Positions 18,264 to 26,538 of a stretch of DNA of 64,000 bases are shown here, one piece after another. A program made the translations under genes and the position numbers. The stretch is from positions 248,001 to 312,000 of the forward strand of contig PPHI01000057.1 in NCBI GenBank assembly GCA_002901265.1, given 5' to 3'. Numbering within the stretch: the first letter of the stretch is position 1; every line of letters starts with the position of its first letter. The DNA is from Rhodopirellula baltica (GTDB taxonomy: Bacteria; Planctomycetota; Planctomycetia; Pirellulales; Pirellulaceae). Below the pieces are notes generated by a model. The model was not told where the DNA came from, searched no databases, and was given only the letters and a program-made list of their open reading frames with translations.

Positions 18264-19327
18264 ATTCGTTCCATCTTTCACCCTCCTTGCTCCGTCAGCA
18301 ACTTGGCTGTTGGCTGCACGAGCGATGGAAAGCAGAATTCGTGCTGCGAATGCCACGACTAGCCCGACAGATTGGCTGGTCATGGATGGACCTCTGCAAC
18401 CGAGACGAATCGCTATCGATCTCAACGGATGGAGAAACTCGCATCTGCGACTGGAGTGATTCTTCTCAACTGACGCTCGCCAAGGTGTTTCCAAGCGTTG
18501 CCAACCGGCTGTTCAAATATTGCCAATCGCAACATCCCATTTTGCTGGTTGACCGCAACCGACTCGAAAACACTCAACATCCAGATGCATCAATTTTGAT
18601 CGCGATCGGAGGCCGCACGCGATTGCCATTGCTGCACCTGACCCTGATGTCGCTAATCGGACAAACAGGCGTCTCGATCGAAATCATTGTCTGTGAAATC
18701 GGTCCCCGTGCTGAACTCGAACATCAACTCCCCACCGGCATCCGATACCTGCATGTTCCAATGGACAACGCGAACGGATTCAACAAAAGCATCGCGTTGA
18801 ACCGTGCCGCCGAACTTGCCACCGGTGAAGTGCTTTTGGTCCACGATGGTGACTATGTAGTGCCAGCAGATTTCGTGCGAACAACACTCACCCAGATTGG
18901 GTCGGCAGATGGTATTCGGCCCTGTCGTTTCATTTTCCATCTGGATCGCGTCACCACACAGCGAGTGCTTGAGCAACATCGTTTGCCCGAAGTGGTTGGG
19001 ATCGAAAAAATCGTTCAGAACAATCCAACGCCCATGGCTGTCAAACGTGATGCATACCAGCGAATTGGTGGTCACGACGAAGACTATTTTGGTTGGGGCG
19101 GAGAGGACACGGAATTCATTTCGCGACTTCGGACCAGTTCGATGATCGAAGGCGGCACCACATTCGCTCTTCATCTTTGGCATCCGGCGGCCCCCAAAAA
19201 AGCATCGGGCGACCGGAATCGCAGCATGCACGACCAGAAAATGCGGATCCCTGAATCACAACGCATTCACCGTTTGCGAAGGAAAATTCATGGATGCCAC
19301 GTCGCATCGTCGACCACAGGTTCATGA
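18260..19327 (+). CDS. GT2-type glycosyltransferase with Glyco_transf_7C-like signature
   Basis: A 355-residue protein. Residues 1-110 match nothing I recognise. From about residue 113 a GT-A domain runs ILIAIGGRTRLPLLHLTLMSL, EIIVCEIG, GFNKSIALNRAAELATGEVLLVHDGD with a DxD-like metal site, and then IGGHDEDYFGWGGEDTEF near residue 275. That last block is the C-terminal signature shared by galactosyltransferases and polypeptide-GalNAc-transferase-like proteins. It probably transfers a Gal or GalNAc-type sugar, which is inference. The start is TTG 18260, overlapping the preceding stop (TTGA); no nearby ATG is in frame before the conserved part. The 3' end overlaps the sulfotransferase start by 38 bases. 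Confidence 0.8.
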   Translation: MNSFHLSPSLLRQQLGCWLHERWKAEFVLRMPRLARQIGWSWMDLCNRDESLSISTDGETRICDWSDSSQLTLAKVFPSVANRLFKYCQSQHPILLVDRNRLENTQHPDASILIAIGGRTRLPLLHLTLMSLIGQTGVSIEIIVCEIGPRAELEHQLPTGIRYLHVPMDNANGFNKSIALNRAAELATGEVLLVHDGDYVVPADFVRTTLTQIGSADGIRPCRFIFHLDRVTTQRVLEQHRLPEVVGIEKIVQNNPTPMAVKRDAYQRIGGHDEDYFGWGGEDTEFISRLRTSSMIEGGTTFALHLWHPAAPKKASGDRNRSMHDQKMRIPESQRIHRLRRKIHGCHVASSTTGS

Positions 19328-20348
19328 CGGTAGCCGGACGCGGAATCGAAAGATGGGTATCAAACTGACAGTTGGAAAGCTTCGTGACGCTTGGATGGAA
19401 TATTCCAAACAGAGTCGCGTGATCAGTCAGTTCCCGGGCGGTAAACCGATCTTTATCGGCGGAACTCATCGCAGCGGTACGACGTGGTTTGCGAAGATGC
19501 TTGCCGAACCGGGGCTCTGGTACATCCACGAGCCATACAACCCGAACAAAGGGTTCTGGCACGAAGAGTTCTCGTACACATCGATCAACGAACGCAGCTC
19601 CGAGATTGATCGCTACATGACGGGCCTGCTCCGCGGTCGCTACCGAAGCACGTCTTTGAACGCGAACACTGATCATGCACTTATGCCGCTCCGATTGTTG
19701 CGGCCAACGATCCGTCGGGTAATGGTCAAAGATCCTTTGGCGTGCCTGCTCTCAGGTTACTTCACCAAACACTTCGACTTTCGAACGATCGTCTTGTTTC
19801 GCCATCCGGCGGGTTTTGTTTCAAGCGTTCTACGACTGGGATGGCCGATCGGAAAATTCATTCGTTCGTTCTTGAATCGATCAGACCTTTTGGATGACCA
19901 TCTCGCTCCTTTTCGATCGTTGATGGTGAAACACCAGGATGGACAGGACGCTGCGGCAGCGACCGTCCTGCACGGTCTACTGAATACCGTGATGTGGAAT
20001 CAGGTTCGGCAAAACAGCGCAATCACCTGGTATCAGTTCGAAGACTTGTGCCGGCAACCGATCGAAAGCTTTCGCGAAATCCACGCCACTCTGGGTTTAC
20101 CCTACGACGACTCGACGCTTCAACGTCACGAATCGCTGTGCTTTCAAGGACCGAGTCGGCCTGACGCTTATCACACACATGCGGTCGCTCGCAGAAGCTC
20201 GGCGATGGCAGATAGCTGGAAACAGCAACTGAGCTCGGATCAACAACGAATGATCCGAAACGTTTGGGATGAATTCGAAATCCCTCTTTATCACGATGCG
20301 ATGGAATGGACCTGTCGCCCACCAAAACTGGAGACGTCCGTTGTTTGA
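19290..20348 (+). CDS. PAPS-dependent sulfotransferase
   Basis: A 352-residue sulfotransferase of the Sulfotransfer_1/3 type. The 5'-phosphosulfate loop is IFIGGTHRSGTTWFAKML near residue 50. The 3'-phosphate site is IVLFRHPAGFVSSVLRLG near residue 166, where R and the following S are the expected ligands. WYQFEDLCRQPIESF follows near 245. It should transfer sulfate from 3'-phosphoadenylyl sulfate to a glycan hydroxyl in the cytoplasm. ATG 19290 has AAGGAA 8 bases upstream. ATG 19353 (331 residues), which begins after the preceding stop, is the alternative start. It sits directly before a GT10-type fucosyltransferase and a second sulfotransferase. Confidence 0.85.
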   Translation: MDATSHRRPQVHDGSRTRNRKMGIKLTVGKLRDAWMEYSKQSRVISQFPGGKPIFIGGTHRSGTTWFAKMLAEPGLWYIHEPYNPNKGFWHEEFSYTSINERSSEIDRYMTGLLRGRYRSTSLNANTDHALMPLRLLRPTIRRVMVKDPLACLLSGYFTKHFDFRTIVLFRHPAGFVSSVLRLGWPIGKFIRSFLNRSDLLDDHLAPFRSLMVKHQDGQDAAAATVLHGLLNTVMWNQVRQNSAITWYQFEDLCRQPIESFREIHATLGLPYDDSTLQRHESLCFQGPSRPDAYHTHAVARRSSAMADSWKQQLSSDQQRMIRNVWDEFEIPLYHDAMEWTCRPPKLETSVV

Positions 20349-21366
20349 TCTAGCTCCCCCGATTCCAACCGTTCGCATTGATTGCTACGGGATCAAGATC
20401 CCGCAAGCATCGTTGACCATCGATCTTGATGGCACTCACTATCAGTTTTGTCTCGGAAACGCGGGGCGCACGAACGAGTCGTTTCATGCGGGCCTTTTTG
20501 TCAACCAATCGGCATACAACGATGCCGCGCTGCGGTACCCGCAAAACAGACGATTCGCGGCGTTGATCGAAAGTCCGATCAACCCTTGCTTTGACGACTT
20601 GGATCTTTTGGCAAAGCGATTCGATACCGTCTTTACCCATCAAAGCGACTTGGTGTTGTCCAACCCGGTATTCCAACCGTTGTTGTTTGGCACCAACTGG
20701 ATTGGCGTCCATTCTGACCAAGACTCGCTTGATGTCTTGAATGACCACCCTGACAAAACCAAACAAATCTCGTTTATCGGTAGCATTCAGCACGACGATA
20801 TCGGGGCATACCAATTCCGACGAGAAATCGCGAACCGTTGTTTGGAGAACGCTGATATCGACTGCTTTGGAAAAGGCATCCGGCCGATTCCAACCAAAAA
20901 CGTTGCACTTCGTTCGTACCGATACTCGATCGCGATGGAAAACGCAGTCGCCGATCTGTACTTTTCCGAGAAGTTGATCGATTGTTTGCTCTCTGAAACC
21001 GTACCGATCTACTACGGTTGCCCAAGTATCGACACGCTTTTTGATCGACGCGGGATGCTGTGCTTTGATTCGCAAGATTCGCTTTCCGACTGTTTGGAAC
21101 GAGCGACCGAAGCGAACTACGAAGCGATGCGTCCCTACATTCTTGCGAATAAACGAAAAGCAATCGAACAGCGTTGGCATTCGCACCACGGCTTGCTTCA
21201 CCGTCTCGCTTCTGTCCTACCTGAAAACCTTCGCGACATGCCTGCGTTGGAGATGCCAGCGTTCGTCAAAAGCCGATCGACGCTTGCAAGGTTGTCCGCC
21301 GTCGTGCGTCGTGAAATCCGCCACAATCCGATTTCGAAACAGATTCAACGTCGAACCGCATCATGA
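20341..21366 (+). CDS. GT10-type (alpha-1,3/4-) fucosyltransferase-like protein
   Basis: A 341-residue protein whose C-terminal half carries the GT10 signature (PF00852). YSIAMENAVADLYFSEKLIDCLL runs straight into SETVPIYYGCPSI near residue 220; this corresponds to the FE.s....Y.TEK..da...g.vPiy.G motif that binds GDP-fucose. KQISFIGSIQHD near residue 145 starts the donor domain. It probably transfers L-fucose from GDP-fucose to the glycan, which fits gmd at the head of the cluster. The start is uncertain: TTG 20341 overlaps the preceding stop by 8 bases, and ATG 20296 or an earlier codon would overlap more. Both flanking genes are sulfotransferases, so a sulfated fucose unit is an attractive hypothesis. 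Confidence 0.8.
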   Translation: MFDLAPPIPTVRIDCYGIKIPQASLTIDLDGTHYQFCLGNAGRTNESFHAGLFVNQSAYNDAALRYPQNRRFAALIESPINPCFDDLDLLAKRFDTVFTHQSDLVLSNPVFQPLLFGTNWIGVHSDQDSLDVLNDHPDKTKQISFIGSIQHDDIGAYQFRREIANRCLENADIDCFGKGIRPIPTKNVALRSYRYSIAMENAVADLYFSEKLIDCLLSETVPIYYGCPSIDTLFDRRGMLCFDSQDSLSDCLERATEANYEAMRPYILANKRKAIEQRWHSHHGLLHRLASVLPENLRDMPALEMPAFVKSRSTLARLSAVVRREIRHNPISKQIQRRTAS

Positions 21367-22238
21367 CGACTCACGTTCCGTCATCAGCGTCAGCACCATT
21401 TACGCCGACATTCGCGCCTTCATACGTTGATCAGGCACGTCCGGAGTCGGTTGGCTTTCGATACGTCTTCTGCGTCGGAATGCGGCGTGGCGGATCAACG
21501 CTGCAATCTCAGCTCGTCGCCGCAATATTAGGCGATCAACCTGTTCATTTGGTGTCCCCCGAATCGATCCATTCCTTTCTGGCCCAACAATCCGATCACG
21601 CCAAACCAGCGATTGCCAAGCTGCATCGCTACTGTCCAGAGATCGCCGAACTTGCCCGAACCGGTCAAGCCAAAATCGTTTACGTGTATCGCGATGTTCG
21701 GGACGTCGTTGCATCAATCGTTCGCAAATATGACCTGCCCGCGTTTGCATTTGTCCATGGCGGGTTGCAGCAATTACTTGCTGAGTACAACGATTGGATA
21801 TCCGTCCCAGGAATCCACGTCGCCCGCTATGAATCGATGATCAGCAACCTTGCCGGTGAAGCCCATCGACTGGCAAACTACCTTGGATGCCCGATCAGTC
21901 CACGCCAAGCGAAACGTCTTGAGCAGCGTTTCAGCGTTGAGAACCAACGCCGTTCAATCGCCAATGCGACAAACCAATGCGGTAGTGGCGGTAATACCTA
22001 CGACAAGATCACACTGCTGCATCCCAACCATATCCAAACCGGTGGGACAGGCAACTATGCCAACGAATTGCCCCGCAATGTGATCGCGGCTTTGGAATGG
22101 CAATCACGGTCATGGCTTCACGACCATCAATACTCGCTTTCATGCAGCCGAAGTTACCAGTGGATCGCGCACATGCGATTCCAACTTCGTTCACGTCTAC
22201 ACCACATGTTGCGCGGGCGAGGCACATCGTCAACGTGA
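21363..22238 (+). CDS. Sulfotransferase family protein
   Basis: A 291-residue protein. YVFCVGMRRGGSTLQSQLVAAIL near residue 38 is the 5'-phosphosulfate-binding loop, here RRGGST rather than the common RSGTT. VYVYRDVRDVVASIVRKY near residue 103 is the 3'-phosphate site with its conserved R and S. VARYESMISN, a YE.l block, follows near 155. These three blocks in order define PAPS-dependent sulfotransferases. The divergent first loop means that activity needs confirmation. ATG 21363 overlaps the fucosyltransferase stop (ATGA), and its own stop overlaps the next GTG (GTGA), so it is tightly coupled to the glycan operon. Confidence 0.82.
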   Translation: MTTHVPSSASAPFTPTFAPSYVDQARPESVGFRYVFCVGMRRGGSTLQSQLVAAILGDQPVHLVSPESIHSFLAQQSDHAKPAIAKLHRYCPEIAELARTGQAKIVYVYRDVRDVVASIVRKYDLPAFAFVHGGLQQLLAEYNDWISVPGIHVARYESMISNLAGEAHRLANYLGCPISPRQAKRLEQRFSVENQRRSIANATNQCGSGGNTYDKITLLHPNHIQTGGTGNYANELPRNVIAALEWQSRSWLHDHQYSLSCSRSYQWIAHMRFQLRSRLHHMLRGRGTSST

Positions 22239-23260
22239 ACGCCGTTTTAGAGAATCGAACCCGCCCGGCGTGCCCTCCCACAACGCCGATCGTGGGGCTG
22301 GTGTCGACCATTATCCCGGTCTTCAATCGCGCAGTGATGATCGTTGATAGTGTCGCGAGTGTGCTGGCACAAACCTATCGACCGATCGAAATCATCCTTG
22401 TCGATGACGGTAGCGATGATGAAACACCAGAAGTGTTGGCAAAACTTCAACGCGACTTTCCTGACGAGGTACGGGTTGTCACTCAACCCAATGCAGGACC
22501 CGGTGCAGCTCGCAATGCGGGGCTCGCGATCGCACGTGGTGAATTCATTCAGTACCTCGATAGCGATGATCGCCTGCACCCGGACAAATTTTCGGTTCAG
22601 GTGCGTCAACTTCGATCGGATCCGGCAGCGGGTGTTTGTTACTGTGTCACAAATCGCATGGATCCGACGACAGGTAAAATGACGGCCTGGGCAGAAACTG
22701 ACAAAGTCATCGACCAACTTTTTCCAGCGTTCCTACCGAAGCGCGGATGGGCGACGTTGACGCCGCTATGGCGGAAAACCGTGTGTGACGCGATCGGTCC
22801 CTGGAAACCGCTGCGGATGATGGAAGATTGGGAACACGATCTGCGCGCGGGACTGTTGGGCGTGCGCCCCGTCGCTGTCGATCAGACGTTGTGCACAGTA
22901 ATCGATCATGACCAACCGCGTGCCAGTGGAATGGTCGCAGGTATGACGAGCGATCGAGTCAACAGTTTGTTTCAAGCGCACCGATCCGTTTGGTACGAGA
23001 TGAAGCGAATCTCGAAAACCGATTGGGATTATGTCGCGAACTTTAGTCGAACGATGTTCTGGATCGCGAGGCTTTGCGGCGAACGTGGACTTGTAAGCGA
23101 AGCCGAAGCGGCGTTGGATTTGACCGACGAGATGACGAAGCTCAATTCGCAACCGTCAGCGACTCATCTGTTTCGCAGAATTAAGCGATGGTTGGGATGG
23201 AAAGGTGCCGTTAAAACGGTCCAAGCGATTCACCAAATGCGAAAGGTGGCGAATCGATGA
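22235..23260 (+). CDS. GT2 glycosyltransferase
   Basis: A 341-residue GT-A inverting transferase. VSTIIPVFNRAVMIVDSVASVLAQ near residue 25, IEIILVDDGSDD with the nucleotide-binding Asp, GPGAARNAGLAIARGEFIQYLDSDD with the DxD metal site near residue 108, and MMEDWEHDLRAG near residue 190 with the catalytic-base ED block. The last 100 residues are helical and not conserved. The start is GTG 22235, overlapping the sulfotransferase stop; a longer in-frame reading would overlap that gene by 142 bases and adds nothing conserved. Confidence 0.88.
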   Translation: MNAVLENRTRPACPPTTPIVGLVSTIIPVFNRAVMIVDSVASVLAQTYRPIEIILVDDGSDDETPEVLAKLQRDFPDEVRVVTQPNAGPGAARNAGLAIARGEFIQYLDSDDRLHPDKFSVQVRQLRSDPAAGVCYCVTNRMDPTTGKMTAWAETDKVIDQLFPAFLPKRGWATLTPLWRKTVCDAIGPWKPLRMMEDWEHDLRAGLLGVRPVAVDQTLCTVIDHDQPRASGMVAGMTSDRVNSLFQAHRSVWYEMKRISKTDWDYVANFSRTMFWIARLCGERGLVSEAEAALDLTDEMTKLNSQPSATHLFRRIKRWLGWKGAVKTVQAIHQMRKVANR

Positions 23261-24276
23261 GCGCTGCAGAATCTGAATTGCGACCGTTGGTTTCTGTCGT
23301 GATGAGCTGCTTTAACGACGTCGCACACGTTACCGATGCGATTCGCTCGATCCAGGCACAGACGCTTTCCCAATGGGAGATGATCGTCATCGACGACGGA
23401 TCGTACGACGGAACGGAACGGATCCTCGAAACGCTTGCGGAACAAGATTCGCGATTGAGGGTAATCCATCAACCCAACACCGGTTTGACGCGTGCATTGC
23501 GAAGCGCATGCGATGTCGCGCTCGCGCCGCTGATTGCACGTCAAGATTCCGATGACGTTTCTGCACCGACGCGTCTTCAACGACAATTTGAACTGTTTCA
23601 AAGCTGCCAAAGCATCGGATTTGTTTCTTGCGAGGCTCGCTACTTGGGCCCCGGAGGTGAGCACCTAACGGTGGTGACGCGACCGTCAGATCCAGACGAG
23701 GCAACGTCGAGGCTACTGAACGAAAAGCTTGGTCCTCCTGCCCACGGAACGATGATGTTCCGCAAATCCGTCTATCAATCCGTAGGCGGTTATCGCGATG
23801 CGTTTTACTACGCACAAGACACTGACCTTTGGTTGCGGATGGCAGAGGTTTCAAAGATTGCCTATGTCAACGAAACACTCTACGACTTTCGGTTTTGGCC
23901 AGGCAGTTTGACTGGGTCGGGGCGAAACGTTCAAGCGAAATTCGGAGTCTTTGGCCAACGTTGCCGGGCGGCAAGAGTCGCCGGCCAAGATGAAACGCCG
24001 ATTTTGGAAGAAGCCGAACGCCTTTCGCAACAAGTTCGTGCGTCGCGGGCTCGCAACAACACGATCGAAGCGCCGGTACGGGATAATCAGTCAAAGCTGA
24101 ATTATCTGGTCGGATCACAACTGGTCAAGAATCGCGACATCCGTGGCCGAAGGTACCTGCAACGTGTGATCCATCACAATCCACTTCATGCGAAAGCATG
24201 GGTTCGTCTGGCACAATCTTGGCTGCAGCTGGACGCGAGTTCCGCTGTCACCACGTCAGTGCCACGAATGCAATGA
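23257..24276 (+). CDS. GT2 glycosyltransferase with C-terminal helical repeat-like tail
   Basis: A 339-residue GT-A transferase. VSVVMSCFNDVAHVTDAIRSI near residue 11, MIVIDDGSYDGT, GLTRALRSACDVALAPLIARQDSDD with the DxD site near residue 95, and FYYAQDTDLWLRMAE near 190 as the acceptor/catalytic block. The C-terminal 50 residues (LVKNRDIRGRRYLQRVIHHNPLHAKAW in outline) look like a single TPR unit. It resembles the preceding gene in layout. ATG 23257 overlaps the previous stop by 4 bases. Confidence 0.88.
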   Translation: MSAAESELRPLVSVVMSCFNDVAHVTDAIRSIQAQTLSQWEMIVIDDGSYDGTERILETLAEQDSRLRVIHQPNTGLTRALRSACDVALAPLIARQDSDDVSAPTRLQRQFELFQSCQSIGFVSCEARYLGPGGEHLTVVTRPSDPDEATSRLLNEKLGPPAHGTMMFRKSVYQSVGGYRDAFYYAQDTDLWLRMAEVSKIAYVNETLYDFRFWPGSLTGSGRNVQAKFGVFGQRCRAARVAGQDETPILEEAERLSQQVRASRARNNTIEAPVRDNQSKLNYLVGSQLVKNRDIRGRRYLQRVIHHNPLHAKAWVRLAQSWLQLDASSAVTTSVPRMQ

Positions 24277-25520
24277 ACGCCCCCTACGATCAAGCAGCAC
24301 GAAACGCGACACCTTTACCAGAAGGCCCGTTGCGGATCTTAACTGTCGCGAACGTTCCTTCCAATCCGAACAGCGGCGCCGCAGGTACTGTCTTTCACAC
24401 CAACCGTGCATTCCGTGAACTTGGACATCATGTCGAAGAGATCTGGAGCGATCGACTTGGGCCACGAAGAATCAATCACGGCAACCTGCACTCGCTGCTC
24501 GAGCAACCACGGGCCTATCGCCGTGAGATTCTGAAAGCGACCCGGAATCAACCTTTCGATGCGGTCCTGATCAGCCAGCCGCAAGGATACCTCGCGGCCA
24601 AGGCACTCAAACATTCCGGTTTTGAAGGCGTCGTGATCAACCGCAGCCATGGGTTAGAACTTCGAGTCGACGAGGTGCTTCCACACTGGCGACGTCGAAT
24701 GGGTTTTTCCAGTTCTCGCCATCCCGTCTTGACCGGTATGCTGCGACCGCTGTTGCAACGTCAATGGGCCGAAACGCTGAAATGGTTCGACGGGATTGTC
24801 TTGCCGTGCGTTGATGACCGCGAATTCTTGGTATCGCGTACCCGTTGTGATCCGAGTCAATTGGCGACCATTCATCACGGCGTTCCAGAGTCGTTCTTAA
24901 CAGAACCGGTCTTGCCGATGACGGCGAACCGTCGAAACCGAATGCTGTTCATCGGACAGCACTCGTTTATTAAAGGTCCCGATTTGTTGGTCGAGATCGT
25001 TAATCAAACACTAGCCGCTTCACCCAACATGGAAATGACTTGGGTGACGTCCAAAGAAGACCACCAATGGATTCGGGAACGCCTTGCTCCTGAAATTGCC
25101 GATCGCGTGACTTTGCAGGGCTGGGTGTTGCAAGTCGAGCTTCTGCCACTACTCGATTCACACGGTATTTTTGTCTTTCCATCATTCTTCGAAGGCGCGG
25201 GAAAGGCCTGTGCCGAGGCTCTGGCCCGCGGCATGCTTGTTGTCGCATCGGAAACCGGTGGAATGCGTGATCACCTTCGTGAAGTGATGCCCGATGGATT
25301 GTGCCAAGTTGGTGATACGGAAGCCTTCATCAAGCGAATCTTGGCGTTTGCGAATAGCGATGCGATCAATGTCAACCGACTAGCAACTTCGGCTGCTTAT
25401 TGTCAGAAATTGACTTGGGCGAATTGTGCACAGCAGTTGGTTGCTTTTTTTCGTCAGCAAAAAGCCGCAAACCGGAATTTCCGTTCGAGACACCGAACTG
25501 ATCGCAGGCGCTCGCCGTGA
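24273..25520 (+). CDS. GT4 glycosyltransferase
   Basis: A 415-residue GT-B transferase. ILTVANVPSNPNSGAAGTVFHTNRAF near residue 19, INRSHGLELR near 125, LFIGQHSFIKGPDLLVEIVN near 220, LQGWVLQVELLPLLDSHGIFVFP, and SFFEGAGKACAEALARGMLVVASE near 305 containing the E-x7-E motif. It is probably another elongating transferase of the surface glycan. ATG 24273 overlaps the preceding stop (ATGA); the frame also stays open upstream inside that gene. Confidence 0.85.
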   Translation: MNAPYDQAARNATPLPEGPLRILTVANVPSNPNSGAAGTVFHTNRAFRELGHHVEEIWSDRLGPRRINHGNLHSLLEQPRAYRREILKATRNQPFDAVLISQPQGYLAAKALKHSGFEGVVINRSHGLELRVDEVLPHWRRRMGFSSSRHPVLTGMLRPLLQRQWAETLKWFDGIVLPCVDDREFLVSRTRCDPSQLATIHHGVPESFLTEPVLPMTANRRNRMLFIGQHSFIKGPDLLVEIVNQTLAASPNMEMTWVTSKEDHQWIRERLAPEIADRVTLQGWVLQVELLPLLDSHGIFVFPSFFEGAGKACAEALARGMLVVASETGGMRDHLREVMPDGLCQVGDTEAFIKRILAFANSDAINVNRLATSAAYCQKLTWANCAQQLVAFFRQQKAANRNFRSRHRTDRRRSP

Positions 25521-26410
25521 CATCGATCGTGATTCCCACCTACGGTCGTGACCAAGTTCTGATCGATACGGTCCAGGCTCTTCTTGATCTGCGATATCCG
25601 GCCAAAGAGATTCTGGTCGTCGATCAGACCCCCGAACACGATGAAGTGGCCCACCGACAACTGTCTTGCTGGAACGATGCGAACTGCATTCGATGGATCC
25701 GAAGGGAAACACCGTCGATCACCGCGGCAATGAATGCCGGCTTGCAACAAGCAAACTCGGACTTGGTACTGTTCCTTGACGATGACATCCGGCCAAGGTC
25801 GGAGTTGGTTCGTGTTCACAGCGACGCCCACACACAATGTCCCAATCTGTGGGCGACGGTTGGGCAAGTCATCCAGCCCTGGCAGCAACCCGAAGACATC
25901 GCGGCACCTCGAGAACTATCCGGACTTCGGATCGACGACGATTTTCCGTTCCATTCGACACGTGAAATGCCGGTCCGTAATGTGATGGCGGGAAACCTCT
26001 GCGTGAACCGCAACAGAGCGATCTCGATTGGCGGATTTGACGAACAATTTGTCGGTTCCGCATTTCGATTTGAAACTGAATTTGCCAGGCGTGTCAGCAT
26101 CGCCGGAGGCGAAATGCGATTTCTTGGAAGCGCCGGTATCGACCACTTGCGAGTCGATCGCGGCGGCACGCGCAGCCACGGCAACCACCTGACCAGCGCA
26201 GACCCTCGCCACGGGATCGGCGATCATTACTTTGCGCTGTTGCATGCGCCATCTAAGAGCACGGCGCATCTTTACTGCGCCCGACGTATCGCACGCGAAG
26301 TTCGTACAAGGTTCCACATGACCCACCCTTGGTGGGTTCCCGTCAAGGTCATTGGAGAGTGCCGCGCTTTCTTTGCGGCCAAGCGACTGATACGACAGCG
26401 ACAAACGTAG
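25517..26410 (+). CDS. GT2 glycosyltransferase
   Basis: A 297-residue GT-A transferase. SIVIPTYGRDQVLIDTVQALL begins at residue 3. ILVVDQTPEHDE takes the place of the usual VDDGS. ITAAMNAGLQQANSDLVLFLDDD carries the metal-binding DDD near residue 90, and GGFDEQFVGSAFRFETEFARRV near residue 180 is the acceptor block. The VDQT variant is typical of a rhamnosyl/mannosyl-like GT2 subgroup but does not define the sugar. The start is GTG 25517 overlapping the previous stop. A gap of about 124 bases follows, unusual for this cluster. Confidence 0.85.
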   Translation: MTSIVIPTYGRDQVLIDTVQALLDLRYPAKEILVVDQTPEHDEVAHRQLSCWNDANCIRWIRRETPSITAAMNAGLQQANSDLVLFLDDDIRPRSELVRVHSDAHTQCPNLWATVGQVIQPWQQPEDIAAPRELSGLRIDDDFPFHSTREMPVRNVMAGNLCVNRNRAISIGGFDEQFVGSAFRFETEFARRVSIAGGEMRFLGSAGIDHLRVDRGGTRSHGNHLTSADPRHGIGDHYFALLHAPSKSTAHLYCARRIAREVRTRFHMTHPWWVPVKVIGECRAFFAAKRLIRQRQT

Positions 26411-26421
26411 CAACGGAGCTG

Positions 26422-26538
26422 ATGCGAGTTTGTTTTCCTAAAGTTACCTTCGATCAAGAAAACGAATGGCCGAAGAGAGGAAAAGCCGCGCCGGATACCA
26501 AGCGTAAAAACACTCATCGCGATGCGTTCGAAAGATGA
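26422..26538 (+). CDS. Possible 38-residue small ORF in an operon gap
   Basis: In the only sizeable gap in this half of the cluster, an ORF runs from ATG 26422 to TGA 26536-26538. Its product is a polar, basic 38-residue peptide (MRVCFPKVTFDQENEWPKRG at the start). Its stop overlaps the next gene's ATG (ATGA), the same arrangement the real genes use. GGAG lies only 3 bases upstream of the start, too close for a good ribosome site. It may be a coupling peptide, a decayed gene end or chance. Confidence 0.25.
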   Translation: MRVCFPKVTFDQENEWPKRGKAAPDTKRKNTHRDAFER

